Notes: generated by a model from the sequence alone, not told the origin. 47,553 bases of DNA from Gillisia marina (GCF_000258765.1 NZ_AJLT01000027.1:1-47553); one strand, 5' to 3'. Shown: positions 18,982 to 29,827, counted from the first letter of the stretch. A program made the numbers and translations.

Positions 18982-21900
18982 ATGAAAGCAAAATTCAGTA
19001 AATTTTTAATGCTTTTACTAGCATTTACTGTGCAAATGACCTTTGCGCAGCAACAATCCGTGACAGGAAATGTCACCGATGAAGATGGGTTACCTCTACC
19101 CGGGGTAAACATAATTATTAAGGGCACAACAACAGGTGTTCAAACAGATTTCGATGGAAACTATGCAATTGAAGCCTCTCAAGGTGATGTGTTGACTTTC
19201 TCATTTATTGGTCTTGTAAAAACTGAAAAAACAGTTGGTGCAGCTAATACCATAAATGTAGTTATGAAGGCAGATGCAGCACAACTTGATGAAGTAGTAG
19301 TTACTGCATTAGGAATTACAAGAGAGAAAAAATCTCTTGGATATTCTACTACTGAAGTTGGTGGTGCTGAACTAACAGAGTCTCGTAATGCGAATGCTGC
19401 TAGCGCATTATCTGGTAGAGTAGCAGGGATTCAAGTATCCGCACCTTCTGGAAATTTAGGTGGTTCTACAAGAATTTTACTTCGTGGAGCAGGGTCTATT
19501 ACACAAGATAACAAACCATTATTCGTTGTAGATGGTATTCCGTTGGATAACTCAAACTACAACTCAACATCTACTCAACAAGGTACAGGTGGTAGAGATT
19601 ATGGAGATGCTTCTTTTGACATTAACCCAGACGACATCGAAAGTATGTCTGTTCTTAAGGGTGGTGCTGCAGCAGCTTTATATGGCTCTAGAGCTAATAA
19701 TGGTGTAATTATCATTACTACTAAATCTGGAAAATCTGGAAAAGGAGAAATTACAGTTAATACTGGGATTTCATTTGACAAAGCTTACATTTTTCCTAAA
19801 GTACAAAAACTATATGGTGGTGGTGCTGGAGATGCAAGTACGATCGGCCAAACGGATTTCGCTCAAGCGACAATCAATGGAACTACATTCGACATAGTTG
19901 ACTATGCAACAGATGAGTCTTGGGGACCACGTTTTGATCCTAATAGAAATGTATTACATTGGGACGCTTTTGATCCTGAATTCGCAGATGACTTCTTGAA
20001 CCCTAGAGCTTGGATTTATCCTGAAGGAGACGATGCAGAGAGCTTCTACCAAACAGGAGTTAGCACTAATAATAGTGTTGCATTCTCTAATGGTAATGAC
20101 AAGTCTACATATAGAGTATCCTTGGCGAATGTTAAAAGTCAAGGAATTATTCCTAATGCTGACTTAAACAAAACGACAATTAACTTCAATGGATCTTCTA
20201 AAATTAATGATCAATTAGAAGTAAATGCAGGTATTAACTTTACTGTTACAGATGGTTTTAATCGTCCGGCATTTGGTTATACAGGTGAAGGTGTAATTCA
20301 GCAATTTTACCAATTTGGACAAACTCAATTGTCACATTCTAGATTGAAGAATTATAGATTACCAAACGGTACGCAGCGTACATGGAACAGAACAGCATTC
20401 GATGATCCAAGTATTCGTTACTCAGATAACCCATATTGGATTATCAATGAAAACACATCTGCAGATAAAAGGATTCGTTACTATGGTAACTTTGGATTAA
20501 AGTATAATCTTACTGATGATTTATATGCAACAGCAAATTTCTACGGTGATACTTATAATTTTGAAATTCAAGAAAGAACTGCTATAGGATCATCTGCTCA
20601 GTCTGGGTATGTTGAAAATGACTATAATGCAGAAGAATATAACTACGAAGCGAGATTACACTTCGATAAGTCCTTTTTAGACAATAAATTTAATTTAAAC
20701 TCTTTTATAGGTACAAACAGAAGAGATTCTTATTTCGCTTCTCTAGAAGGTAACACAAGAGGTGGTTTAGCTGTAGCAGGTATTTATAACCTTAATAATT
20801 CAACAGATGATCCAAACATCCAAGATTTTGATTCTAGAAAAAGAATTAATAGTGTATTTGGATCTGTATCTTTAGGTTACGATAACTTCGCTTACGTAAC
20901 AGTAACTGGAAGAAATGATTGGTCTTCTACACTACCAGCAGACAACAATTCATATTTCTACCCATCTGTGAGTGGAAGTTTGGTGTTCTCTCAGTTTGTA
21001 AATGCGGATTGGGTTTCTTTTGGTAAATTAAGAGCTGGTTGGGCAAGAGTTGGTAATGACACTGACCCATATAGACTAAACAACACTTATGGTAATAGAT
21101 CTGCATTTTTTGGAAATATTAGATACTCACAACCAGGTTCAAACTTGAATCCTAACCTAGGACCAGAGAACAAAGATACTTTTGAAGTTGGGTTAGAAAT
21201 GTCTTTCCTGAATAGAAGAGTGAGTTTTGATGTTACTTATTATGATGAAACTACTACAGATTTAATTACTCCAGTACAAGTAGATCCTGCAACAGGTTAC
21301 ACTTCTACTTTCGTTAACGCGGGAACTTTATCTAATAAAGGTATTGAAGCTTTAGTAAATATTACTCCGGTAACCAATGATGATTTCACATGGGATCTAA
21401 GCTGGAATTTTGCTAAAAACACAAATGAACTTGAGGAATTAATTCCTGGTGTAAATACATTACAATTAGCTAGGTTCCCATTTAATGGAGTAACTCTTAA
21501 CGCTGTTGTAGGTGAAGAGTATGGTCAAATTAGAGGAACTAACTATGTGTTTGACGATAACGGAAATAAGGTAGTTGATGCTAATGGTAGATACCTTGAA
21601 ACTCGTAATGTTGAAAACCTAGGAAGTGTACTTCCAGATTTTAAAATGGGATTAAGAAACGCTTTCGATTATAAGGGTGTTAAACTTGGATTCTTGTTAG
21701 ATTGGCAAAAAGGTGGTAAATATCGTTCATTAACTAATATTTGGGGTCATTATAGCGGTATCCTTGAAGATACAGCTGAAAACAACATTAGGGAAGAAGG
21801 TATTGTACTAGATGGTGTTACAGGAACTGTAACTTATGATGAAAATGGAGACTATACAGTAACAGATACTGCAGAAAACACAACTGTATTAACTGCTCAA

Positions 21901-22191
21901 CAATGGGGTCAAGATTACTTCTTTAGAAGTGATGCACAAAACGTTTTTGACGCAGATTACATAAAGTTAAGAGAGGTTACCTTAGGATATTCTCTTCCTA
22001 AAAAATGGACAGGTCCTCTTAACGATGTAACAATTACTGCATTCGGAAGAAACCTTTTTGCTTGGGGATTAGATAACGACAATTTTGATCCAGAGCAGGC
22101 TACTTCAGGTAGTGGAAACATACAAGGATCAGAAGGTGGGTCATTACCTTCTACAAGAAATTACGGATTAAACTTGCAATTAAAATTTTAA
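18982..22191 (+). CDS. SusC/RagA-family TonB-linked outer-membrane transporter (pair 1)
   Basis: SusC-type proteins are 22-stranded outer-membrane barrels capped by a SusD lipoprotein; they import oligosaccharides or peptides with energy from TonB. The signal peptide ends in TFAQ (about residue 23). A CarboxypepD_reg-like domain follows (about 25-110; VTGNVTDEDGLPLPGVNIII K), then the TonB box region (LDEVVVTALG), the plug (about 115-235; VDGIPLDN, VLKGGAAAALYGSRANNGVI) and the barrel, ending in the typical aromatic LNLQLKF. Length 1069 is normal. susD follows after 6 nt. The substrate cannot be told: no glycosidase, lyase, peptidase or sensor lies nearby. It is only distantly similar to the other two SusC proteins beyond the N-terminal part. 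Confidence 0.93.
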   Translation: MKAKFSKFLMLLLAFTVQMTFAQQQSVTGNVTDEDGLPLPGVNIIIKGTTTGVQTDFDGNYAIEASQGDVLTFSFIGLVKTEKTVGAANTINVVMKADAAQLDEVVVTALGITREKKSLGYSTTEVGGAELTESRNANAASALSGRVAGIQVSAPSGNLGGSTRILLRGAGSITQDNKPLFVVDGIPLDNSNYNSTSTQQGTGGRDYGDASFDINPDDIESMSVLKGGAAAALYGSRANNGVIIITTKSGKSGKGEITVNTGISFDKAYIFPKVQKLYGGGAGDASTIGQTDFAQATINGTTFDIVDYATDESWGPRFDPNRNVLHWDAFDPEFADDFLNPRAWIYPEGDDAESFYQTGVSTNNSVAFSNGNDKSTYRVSLANVKSQGIIPNADLNKTTINFNGSSKINDQLEVNAGINFTVTDGFNRPAFGYTGEGVIQQFYQFGQTQLSHSRLKNYRLPNGTQRTWNRTAFDDPSIRYSDNPYWIINENTSADKRIRYYGNFGLKYNLTDDLYATANFYGDTYNFEIQERTAIGSSAQSGYVENDYNAEEYNYEARLHFDKSFLDNKFNLNSFIGTNRRDSYFASLEGNTRGGLAVAGIYNLNNSTDDPNIQDFDSRKRINSVFGSVSLGYDNFAYVTVTGRNDWSSTLPADNNSYFYPSVSGSLVFSQFVNADWVSFGKLRAGWARVGNDTDPYRLNNTYGNRSAFFGNIRYSQPGSNLNPNLGPENKDTFEVGLEMSFLNRRVSFDVTYYDETTTDLITPVQVDPATGYTSTFVNAGTLSNKGIEALVNITPVTNDDFTWDLSWNFAKNTNELEELIPGVNTLQLARFPFNGVTLNAVVGEEYGQIRGTNYVFDDNGNKVVDANGRYLETRNVENLGSVLPDFKMGLRNAFDYKGVKLGFLLDWQKGGKYRSLTNIWGHYSGILEDTAENNIREEGIVLDGVTGTVTYDENGDYTVTDTAENTTVLTAQQWGQDYFFRSDAQNVFDADYIKLREVTLGYSLPKKWTGPLNDVTITAFGRNLFAWGLDNDNFDPEQATSGSGNIQGSEGGSLPSTRNYGLNLQLKF

Positions 22192-22197
22192 AAAATC

Positions 22198-23784
22198 ATG
22201 AAAAACAAACATATAGCATTAACTGTGCTTCTTGGTACTGCTATTTTCACTTCATGTAGTGATGATATTGAAAAGTACAATGAAAATCCAAATAGCCCAG
22301 AAGTTGTACCTACAAGTACAATTTTCAACAGCGCAACAAAGGAATATACAGATTTCATGCGCAATGGCTTTAACGAAGGTAGATTAACTTTACCTTGGCT
22401 ACAATACTGGGGACAAACCAGTTACGCAGATGAAGATCGATACGATTATCGTGAAACAACCGCAGAAAGTATTTATCAAAACACGTTTTTAGTTGCTACA
22501 GATCTTAAAAAGATACTAGATCTAAATACAAATGAAGCTACGAGAGATCAGCAAGCTGCAAATGGTAATAACGATAACCAAATAGCTGCTTCTAGAATTA
22601 TGCTTTCTTACATGTTTCATAAGCTAACAGATACTTTTGGAGATGTTCCTTACTACTCTTACGGATCTGATGATGCAGATTTTCAAGCTTTACGCGTAGA
22701 TAATGTTTTATCTCCTGCTTTTGCTCCACAAGAGAAAATTTATGCTGATATTCTTTCTGAATTAAGAGCAGCTTCGGATATGATAAACACTTCTGAACCT
22801 GTATTTACTAGTGGAGATAATATCTTTAATGGAGATGCAGTTAAATGGAAGAAATTTGCAAACTCACTTATATTAAGAGTAGCAAACAGACTTCGTGAAG
22901 TAGATCCTGGAACTGCCAACGCAGCCATAGATCAAGCTTTAGCTGCTGGAGTTATGACATCTAACGCTGATAATGCTGTTCAAGCATATGAGGCTGCTGA
23001 TGCGACGGCTTCACCATTTTGGGTAGCATTTATAACTAGAACAGATTTCGCTGTAACAAATACTTTTGTACGCGCTCTTAAAGGAGAAACAGGGAATTTT
23101 GGATTAGATCCAAGACTTTTTGAATATGCAGCTCCTAGTACTGTTTCAATTGGTGATGTAAAAGGAAATTCTTACGAAAGAAGTGAAGATCCTGCAGATT
23201 ATCAAGGTGTGCCTTATGCATTTGCACAAACTCAAAGATTACCATTTTCTACTTATACATTTCCAAGTAGTAATGTAATTAAGCCAGATTATGGTGAAGT
23301 GTTAATGGAGTATGCAGAAGTTCAATTTATTATCTCTGAGCATAATGGATTTAGCCAAGCAGAATATGAAGAAGGTGTGAGAGCTTCCATGGACAAATGG
23401 GGCGTAGCTTCAGATGATATTGATGCTTTTGTTGCAACTCTTCCTGCTGCTAATGAGGAGAATGTTTTGAATCAAAAATGGGTTGCTCTTTATATGCAAG
23501 CACATGAAGCATGGGCTGAGTACAGAAGAACTGGCTTCCCAAGTTTGTTGAAACTTCCAGGAGACACAATAGAGTTAGATGCTAACCAAGTTGCTGGACT
23601 ACCTGAAGAATCTAGAATCTCATCTTATATTTTTGAGCCAAGAATTGATATTGATGATCTTCCAAAAAGATTAAGATATCCACAAATTCTTCAAACACTT
23701 AACGGTGAAAACAGAGCGGCTGCAGTTTCTGGTCTTTCAGATGGAGACACTGTAAACAGTAGTTTATTTTGGGATGTTGACTAG
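22198..23784 (+). CDS. SusD/RagB-family nutrient-binding outer-membrane lipoprotein (pair 1)
   Basis: This is the lid and ligand-binding partner of the upstream SusC. The lipoprotein signal peptide ends at Cys20 (AIFTSC), followed by the SusD-like N-terminal sequence SDDIEKYNENPNSPEVVPTS. The middle has helical TPR-like segments (MLSYMFHKLTDTFGDVPYYS). Near the C terminus are WVALYMQAHEAWAEYRRTGF P and RLRYPQ, typical of the SusD-like group 2 family. Length 528 is normal. A strong terminator follows. Confidence 0.92.
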   Translation: MKNKHIALTVLLGTAIFTSCSDDIEKYNENPNSPEVVPTSTIFNSATKEYTDFMRNGFNEGRLTLPWLQYWGQTSYADEDRYDYRETTAESIYQNTFLVATDLKKILDLNTNEATRDQQAANGNNDNQIAASRIMLSYMFHKLTDTFGDVPYYSYGSDDADFQALRVDNVLSPAFAPQEKIYADILSELRAASDMINTSEPVFTSGDNIFNGDAVKWKKFANSLILRVANRLREVDPGTANAAIDQALAAGVMTSNADNAVQAYEAADATASPFWVAFITRTDFAVTNTFVRALKGETGNFGLDPRLFEYAAPSTVSIGDVKGNSYERSEDPADYQGVPYAFAQTQRLPFSTYTFPSSNVIKPDYGEVLMEYAEVQFIISEHNGFSQAEYEEGVRASMDKWGVASDDIDAFVATLPAANEENVLNQKWVALYMQAHEAWAEYRRTGFPSLLKLPGDTIELDANQVAGLPEESRISSYIFEPRIDIDDLPKRLRYPQILQTLNGENRAAAVSGLSDGDTVNSSLFWDVD

Positions 23785-23812
23785 TTAATAATCTCAATTA
23801 GTTTATAAGATT

Positions 23813-23839
23813 AAGGCTGCCCGTTGGGCAGCCTTTTTT
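23813..23839 (+). terminator. Terminator of susC-susD pair 1
   Basis: Perfect 10-bp stem AAGGCTGCCC / GGGCAGCCTT with a GTT loop and a following T run. It begins 28 nt after the susD stop codon and is GC-rich against a very AT-rich background. Confidence 0.92.
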
Positions 23840-24085
23840 CGTTAAAGTTTTTAAAAGTCATTTGGACTCTAAAATATAATAACCAACATGATTTTTATAA
23901 TAAATATTTTAACCATTAATTAGGGAAAAATTTAACAAAATTAGTGCTTCCCTACAAATTATAGACTGTGTAAACATCAACAAAATTGTTTGCTTATTTA
24001 GCAACTTTGATGACTCCCGTCTCCCTAATTCTCATTGATTTTGTCATTTTTTTTGAAAACAAGCTGAAATATCTATAGAGATTAC
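23840..24085. other. Intergenic region upstream of susC pair 2
   Basis: No gene seen. The only notable structure is an inverted pair AATTAGGGA (23918-23926) and TCCCTAATT (24022-24030), about 95 nt apart. They could be two half-sites for a looping regulator, but a 9-bp match in AT-rich DNA is weak evidence. Confidence 0.4.
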
Positions 24086-24116
24086 TTGCATAATTAACAT
24101 TGTTTTAGCACTTTTG
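24086..24116 (+). promoter_or_regulatory. Candidate promoter of susC-susD pair 2
   Basis: TTG (24086-24088), a 20-nt spacer and CACTTTTG (24109-24116), one base from TAnnTTTG. The 14-nt block shared with pair 1 starts 3 nt further on. The predicted leader is about 20 nt. Confidence 0.6.
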
Positions 24117-24118
24117 GC

Positions 24119-24132
24119 CCGGCTAATTCAAA
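24119..24132 (+). repeat. Shared susC leader block, copy 2
   Basis: CCGGCTAATTCAAA, identical to 18955-18968. The DNA before and after the block differs between the two loci except for the aligned -7 box and the start of the coding region. Confidence 0.65.
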
Positions 24133-24143
24133 TAAACTAGAAT

Positions 24144-27100
24144 ATGAAATCAAATTTTACGCGATTTTTGACGCTTTTACTAGCGTTAATTGTGCAAATT
24201 TCATTTGCACAAGAACAACCGGTGACCGGTACGGTTACCGATGAAAGTGGTTTACCCCTACCCGGAGTAAACATTATTATTAAAGGCTCCACAACTGGAG
24301 TCCAATCAGATTTTGATGGTAATTATTCCATTAATGCACAACAAGGGGATGTTCTGGTATTTTCATTTATCGGGCTTGTAAGAACTGAACAAACAGTTGG
24401 CACTTCTAAAAGCATGAATGTTGTAATGAAAGCTGATGCTGCTCAATTAGATGAAGTAGTAGTTACAGCCCTTGGAGTTAAAAGCACACCTAGATCTGTA
24501 AGTTATGCAGTAGAAAATGTAAGTGCAGAAGATATTGAAAACACTGGAGAAACTAACTTGGTTAATTCTTTGGCTTCTAAAGCTGCTGGAGTTAGTGTTG
24601 TAAGTGCATCTGGTTCTGTTGGTGCATCTTCTAATATTCGTATTAGAGGTAACACATCTATTGGTAGATCCAATAGTCCTTTATTTATAGTAGATGGAGT
24701 TCCTATTGACAACTCAGCTACAGGTAATGCAACCGGTGGAACTGATAATTCTAACAGAGCGATTGATATAAATCAAAATGATATTGCTTCAATCGATGTT
24801 TTAAAAGGTACTGCAGCACAAACTTTATATGGGTTACGAGCTGCAAACGGAGTAATAATCATCACAACCAAAAAAGGTTTAACTGGCGCACCGTCAGTTT
24901 CAGTTTCTTCTTCCTTACAATTTAGTGAAGTAAGTCAATTACCAGATTTACAAAGAGAGTTTGCTCAAGGTAGACCAGTTGGAGGTGAACCTACCTACAG
25001 AGGTCCTGAAACTCGTGAAGGTTTCAGCTGGGGTCCTCGTATCTCTGCATTAGAATATGATGGCGACACAAGTTATCCATATAGTCGTTTTGGTAGATTA
25101 GTACCAGAAGGTGAAGGAAATGGAACACCTGCAAACTCATACAACCATTCTGACTTTTTTTGTGACTGGTGTATTAAATGAACAAAATATTTCCGTTCGC
25201 GGAGGTTCAGAAAAAATTAAGTACTTTCTTTCTGGTGGTAAATTACACCAAACCGGGGTTGCCCCAACTGAAGAGTTTAACAGACGTTCTTTTAGGGCAG
25301 ATATCAGCTCTCAGCTAAGGGAAGATTTTGAAATTTCCGCTAGTGGTACTTATGTTACTTCAGGTGGGCGCAGAGTTCAAAGGGGTTCTAATGTATCAGG
25401 TATTATGCTTGGATTGTTAAGAACTACACCATCATTTGATAATGGAAATGGATTAACTGGTCGTGAGGCTGCAGATACTCCTAGCACTTATGAGTTACCA
25501 GATGGAACCCAAAGAAGTTATCGAGCAGGGGTGTATGACAACCCTTATTGGACCGTTGCAAAAAACCCATCTACAGATGACGTGAAACGATTTATAGGTC
25601 GATTATCTTTTGATTATAAACCATTAGATTGGGCGACTGTTAGAGGAACTCTGGCTTACGATGAATATTCTGATGTTAGAAAAGCTGGAGTAGATATTAA
25701 TTCTGCAGGTAACCCTCAAGGGCAAGTGTCAGATCTTTCTATTTTTAGCGAGGACATTAATACACAACTTTTATTCCTAGTAGATAGAGATATTTCCGAA
25801 AATATTACTTTCAGCAGTGTATTAGGTTACGATGGATTTACAACAAAAAGTTTAACTCGTCAGGCAATTGGTAATAATCTTACGATTCCTGGATTTTTCC
25901 ATGTATCAAATACCGCAAGTCAATCAGTTTTTGAAAATGTAGGTAGAAAACAGTTGGATGCAATTTTAGCGGATGTTAAATTTGGATTTAATGACACTTT
26001 CTTTTTAAATGGAGCTGTAAGAAATGACTGGTCTTCAACTTTACCAGAAAATGACAATGACTTCCTTTCCTATAGTGCCGGTGGTGCAGTAGTTTTTTCA
26101 GAGTTTTTTGATAATTCTGGCTTCTTTAATTATGGTAAATTACGTGGTTCTTACGGTAAAACTGGTAATGATGCTCCTATTTTTGCAACAACAACGTATT
26201 ACAATGCGGCAGTTGCTGGAGGAGATGGTTTTATAGATGGTAATCAATTTCCAATTTTTTCTACTGTAGCCTTCGAAAGGTCTGCACAATTAGGAAATGC
26301 CGAAATTCGTCCAGAAGTTACTAAAGAATTTGAAGTAGGTGCAGAACTTAAATTTTGGAATTCACGCTTACGATTAGATGTTACTTATTATGATAAAGAA
26401 ACAACTGATCAAATTATTTCCGTAGATCAACCAGCAGTAACCGGATTTACTTCTCGTATAGTAAATGCAGGGGTTATCTCTAATAAAGGTTGGGAAGTTT
26501 TAGGATTTCTGAATCCTGTTAAGACAGAAAACTTTAATTGGAATATTGATGTAAACTGGACGACTTATGAAAACACTGTTGAAGAATTAACAGATAATGT
26601 TGAATCTATATTCTTAAGTGGATTTACATCAACATCTTCTAGAGTAATTGCAGGTGAGCCTTATGGAGCAATTTTCGGTTCTAGATTTGATAGAAATGAA
26701 AATGGAGATGTTCTTATCGGAGATAATGGATTCCCATTAGTAGATCCCGAAGATGGCGTAGTAGGAGATCCAACACCAGACTGGACAATGGGAGTAAGAA
26801 ATACTTTCACTTATAAAAATTTCTCAGTATCTGCGTTATTGGATGTGAGACAAGGTGGTGATGTATGGTGTGGAACATGTGGTATCATAGATTACTTCGG
26901 TACTTCACAAAAAACTGCAGAACAAAGAGAAATTACAGATTTTGTATTTGAGGGAGTAAATGCGAATACAGGTGCTGTAAACACTACAGAGGTAGCTTTA
27001 GCTGATCCTGCAAATGGTTTAGGATCTTACAGATGGGTGAGATATGGATTTGGTGGAGTATCAGAAGATTATATTTTCGATTCTTCTTGGGTAAGACTAA

Positions 27101-27324
27101 GAGAAGCTGCTATTTCCTATCAATTACCACAGTCATTATTAGATGTTACATTTTTCAATTCAGGATCTATAACAGCTTCTGGAAGAAATTTATTTTTAAT
27201 AACTGATTATCCTGGTATAGACCCTGAGACAAATCTTACAGGTTCAAGTAATGGAATTGGATTGGATTATTTTAATCAACCCAATACCAAAAGTTATGCT
27301 TTAACAGTGAAACTTAATTTTTAA
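24144..27324 (+). CDS. SusC/RagA-family TonB-linked outer-membrane transporter (pair 2), frameshifted in this sequence
   Basis: This has the same architecture as pair 1: signal peptide ending QISFAQ, carboxypeptidase-like domain (VTGTVTDESGLPLPGVNIII K), LDEVVVTALG, plug (FIVDGVPIDN, VLKGTAAQTLYGLRAANG) and barrel ending ALTVKLNF. The frame breaks in a T run at 25155-25161: seven bases where six read NSYNHSDFFVTGVLNEQNIS. The repaired length is 1059 residues. A WCGTC motif is encoded at 26866-26880 (GGDVWCGTCGIIDYFG); in relatives that I recall the cysteine positions are usually Asn and Lys/Arg. It is closely paralogous to pair 3, at about two-thirds identity by eye in the barrel. The substrate is unknown. 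The break is probably a sequence error, since both halves are well conserved. Confidence 0.9.
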
Positions 27325-27336
27325 AAAAAAACGAAA

Positions 27337-28713
27337 ATGAAAAGCAAAAATATATTTAAGATTTTACTTACAGCAATTTTCAGTTTTGCTATGTTGATCT
27401 CCTGTGACTATGATGATGTCAATCAGGATCCTACCAGACCAGGTGGGGAAAGTGTAGAGTTGGTAGCGATCGTGCCAGCTATGCAAACCCAAACGCACAG
27501 AAATATAGATGCAGTACTTGGTAGATATGCCGGTATAATTATGCAGCAATGGCAAGGGTTTGATGCTCAGCAGTTACAATATACTTCGTATGTAATAGGA
27601 GAAAACGATACTGATAATCCTTGGGATTTTGGTTTGTACACAGGTTCTATGAGAGACGCTGCCGATATTATTGAGAGAGCGACTAATTCTGGAGCTTTAA
27701 ATACCAGAGGTGTAGCTAAAATATATATGGCTATTAACCTAGGTATTGCAACAAACGTTTGGGGAGATGTTCCTTATTCTGAAGCTTTCTTGGGTAAAGA
27801 AAACCTTTCGCCAAAATACGACGATCAAGAAGAAATCTATGGTGTGTTACAGACATTGTTATCTGGAGCAATCGAAGATTTAAACGCAGAAGATCCAGCA
27901 GGTATTCAAGGAGATCTTATAGGTGGATCTAATGACCAATGGATTGCTGCAGCACATTCTTTAAAAGCAAGATTTTACATGCAACAAACGAGTGTAAACT
28001 CGAATGCGCCACAGCTAGCTTTAGATGAATTAGACATGGCTGTTTCTAGCAATTCTGCTCAATTAAATTTTCAATTTGAAAACACTCAAAATGGTGGGCA
28101 TCCTTTAGCTTTATTTGGTTTTCAAAGACCAAACACTATGATTATTGATGGTTTCTTTTCTGATTTGATGATGGATGATCCTAGAATGGATAAATACATG
28201 TTTGAAGAAGAAGGTAACTTTTTCTTCTTTGATTCCAGTAATCCAAATCTTTTCTGGGCACAGTTAGATAGCCCAAATCCTGTAATAAGTTATTCAGAAA
28301 CTAAGTTTTTAGAAGCAGAAGCTTTAGAAAGAACTGGCGGAGACGGTACGGAAGCTTTACAGGCAGCAGTACGAGCAAATATGGCTTATTTAGGGGTATC
28401 ATCTGCGGCAATAGACACTTATATAGCAGGTTTGGGTGAAGCAAATATTGAGACCATTATTCTAGAGAAATATAAAGCAATGTATGGTCAATCACCTATG
28501 CAAGTTTGGAATGACTACAGAAGAACAGGTTTCCCTAATATTACGCCAAACGAGAATGGTGTAAATGGGAACAATCCATCTGGTATAGTGCCAAGAAGAT
28601 TACTTTATCCAATTTCTGAACGTTTATCAAATCCTGATGAATATCAAGCGGCAATTGACGCTCAAGGAGGACATTTGTTAGATGATGATATTTGGGTGTT
28701 CCCATCAAATTAA
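27337..28713 (+). CDS. SusD/RagB-family outer-membrane lipoprotein (pair 2)
   Basis: This is the surface lipoprotein partner of the preceding SusC, 12 nt downstream. The lipobox ends at Cys23 (AMLISC). It is of the SusD-like group 2 type: AIVPAMQTQTHRNIDAVLGR, the helix MAINLGIATNVWGDVPYSEA F, and near the end MQVWNDYRRTGFPNITPNEN and RRLLYPISERLSN. The last residues GGHLLDDDIWVFPSN are almost identical in pair 3. At 458 residues it is shorter than the SusD of pair 1. Confidence 0.92.
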   Translation: MKSKNIFKILLTAIFSFAMLISCDYDDVNQDPTRPGGESVELVAIVPAMQTQTHRNIDAVLGRYAGIIMQQWQGFDAQQLQYTSYVIGENDTDNPWDFGLYTGSMRDAADIIERATNSGALNTRGVAKIYMAINLGIATNVWGDVPYSEAFLGKENLSPKYDDQEEIYGVLQTLLSGAIEDLNAEDPAGIQGDLIGGSNDQWIAAAHSLKARFYMQQTSVNSNAPQLALDELDMAVSSNSAQLNFQFENTQNGGHPLALFGFQRPNTMIIDGFFSDLMMDDPRMDKYMFEEEGNFFFFDSSNPNLFWAQLDSPNPVISYSETKFLEAEALERTGGDGTEALQAAVRANMAYLGVSSAAIDTYIAGLGEANIETIILEKYKAMYGQSPMQVWNDYRRTGFPNITPNENGVNGNNPSGIVPRRLLYPISERLSNPDEYQAAIDAQGGHLLDDDIWVFPSN

Positions 28714-28744
28714 TTTCAGTTATTAAATAATAAATTTATTTAAA

Positions 28745-28772
28745 AAAAGCCCGTGAAATTTCACGGGCTTTT
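28745..28772 (+). terminator. Terminator of susC-susD pair 2
   Basis: The perfect 28-nt palindrome AAAAGCCCGTGAAA / TTTCACGGGCTTTT, 31 nt after the susD stop codon, could end transcription in either direction. Confidence 0.92.
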
Positions 28773-29075
28773 CGCATTTAAAATAAATAAGTTTTAGCAC
28801 ATCTATCTTAAGACAATATCCAAGAAAAATAAATTTAAAAATTTTAGATACTTACAAATGCGTAGATTTCAGTAATTTGAGATAAACATTAAAAAATGAG
28901 ATTAAACCAAATCCTATCAAAAGACTAAAAAAAATTATTCACAATTAGGAAAAAAACATTACGAGATACTCAATAGACATCCTGCATTTTGTAAGTTGAT
29001 ATACAAAGCTTTCGAAGGAGGTTATTTCCAAGTTTTAATTATTTTACTCAAGTGCCATTTTATTTAAACAAAGTC
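28773..29075. other. AT-rich intergenic region before rlmB
   Basis: No gene or clear RNA structure seen. It contains an isolated AAGGAGG (29015-29021) that is not followed by a start codon at a usable distance. The rlmB promoter box begins right after it ends. Confidence 0.5.
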
Positions 29076-29083
29076 TATCTTTG
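29076..29083 (+). promoter_or_regulatory. -7 box of the rlmB promoter; transcript probably leaderless
   Basis: TATCTTTG is a perfect TAnnTTTG box. Only 5 nt separate it from the rlmB ATG, so transcription should start at or within a few bases of the start codon. I find no good TTTG at the -33 distance. Confidence 0.6.
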
Positions 29084-29088
29084 CGGCT

Positions 29089-29826
29089 ATGGAAGATACT
29101 ACTACAATTTTTGGGATTAGAACGGTAATGGAAGCAATCCAAAGCGAAAAGAATATCGATAAAATTTATATTCAAAAAGGTTTGAATAATCCGCTATTCC
29201 AAGAACTACTATCATTGATAGGTAAAAGAGGCTTTAATATTTCTTACGTACCTGTAGAAAAACTACAAAAACTCACTCAAGGAAATCACCAAGGAGTTGT
29301 AGCTAAGATCTCTCCCATAGAATTTCCGGAAATGGAAGAAGTGGTGCAAAGAGTTATAGAAGACACCTCTTCTACTCCACTATTTTTACTTTTAGACCAA
29401 ATTACCGATGCTCGAAATTTTGGAGCTATCATTAGAACAGCCGAATGTTGCGGAGTTCATGCTATTATTGTTCAAGATAAAGGTGGCGCACCCGTGAATG
29501 CCGATACGGTGAAAACTTCTGCTGGGGCTGTTTTTAATATTCCTATCTGTAAAGTAAGCCATATTAAAGATGCCATTTATTACCTTCAGGGTTCAGGCAT
29601 TAACGTAGTGGCCGCTACAGAAAAAAGCGATCAATCTATATACGAAACAGCACTAAACCAGCCTACGGCCTTAGTAATGGGTAGTGAAGGCAGAGGAATT
29701 AATCCTTCAGTATTAAAAATTGTGAATGATAAGGCGAAATTACCAATGTTTGGAAGTATTGGCTCCTTAAATGTTTCGGTAGCTTGTGGTGCTTTTTTAT
29801 ATGAGATTGTAAGGCAACGGTCTTAA
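29089..29826 (+). CDS. rlmB: 23S rRNA (guanosine-2'-O-)-methyltransferase RlmB (SpoU family)
   Basis: RlmB methylates the ribose of G2251 in the P loop of 23S rRNA with S-adenosylmethionine. The N-terminal substrate-binding domain (about 1-80) has the L30e-like NHQGVVAKI motif. The C-terminal SPOUT domain has the three knot motifs: RNFGAIIRTAECCGVHAIIV, ALVMGSEGRGI and GSLNVSVACGAFLYEIVRQR. Length 245 is normal. The start at 29089 is fixed by the -7 box just upstream. It converges with the rhomboid fragment, leaving 1 nt between the stop codons. Confidence 0.95.
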   Translation: MEDTTTIFGIRTVMEAIQSEKNIDKIYIQKGLNNPLFQELLSLIGKRGFNISYVPVEKLQKLTQGNHQGVVAKISPIEFPEMEEVVQRVIEDTSSTPLFLLLDQITDARNFGAIIRTAECCGVHAIIVQDKGGAPVNADTVKTSAGAVFNIPICKVSHIKDAIYYLQGSGINVVAATEKSDQSIYETALNQPTALVMGSEGRGINPSVLKIVNDKAKLPMFGSIGSLNVSVACGAFLYEIVRQRS

Positions 29827-29827
29827 A

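Noticed and set aside
25111..27324. Second half of susC pair 2 as a separate gene
   Set aside because: It continues the same domain and joins the first half in frame when one T of a T7 run is removed. There is no signal peptide or promoter for a separate gene. The same holds for the halves of susC pair 3, rarA, rhomboid and radC.
29015..29021. Perfect Shine-Dalgarno-like AAGGAGG upstream of rlmB
   Set aside because: No start codon follows at a usable distance, and it lies upstream of the predicted transcription start.
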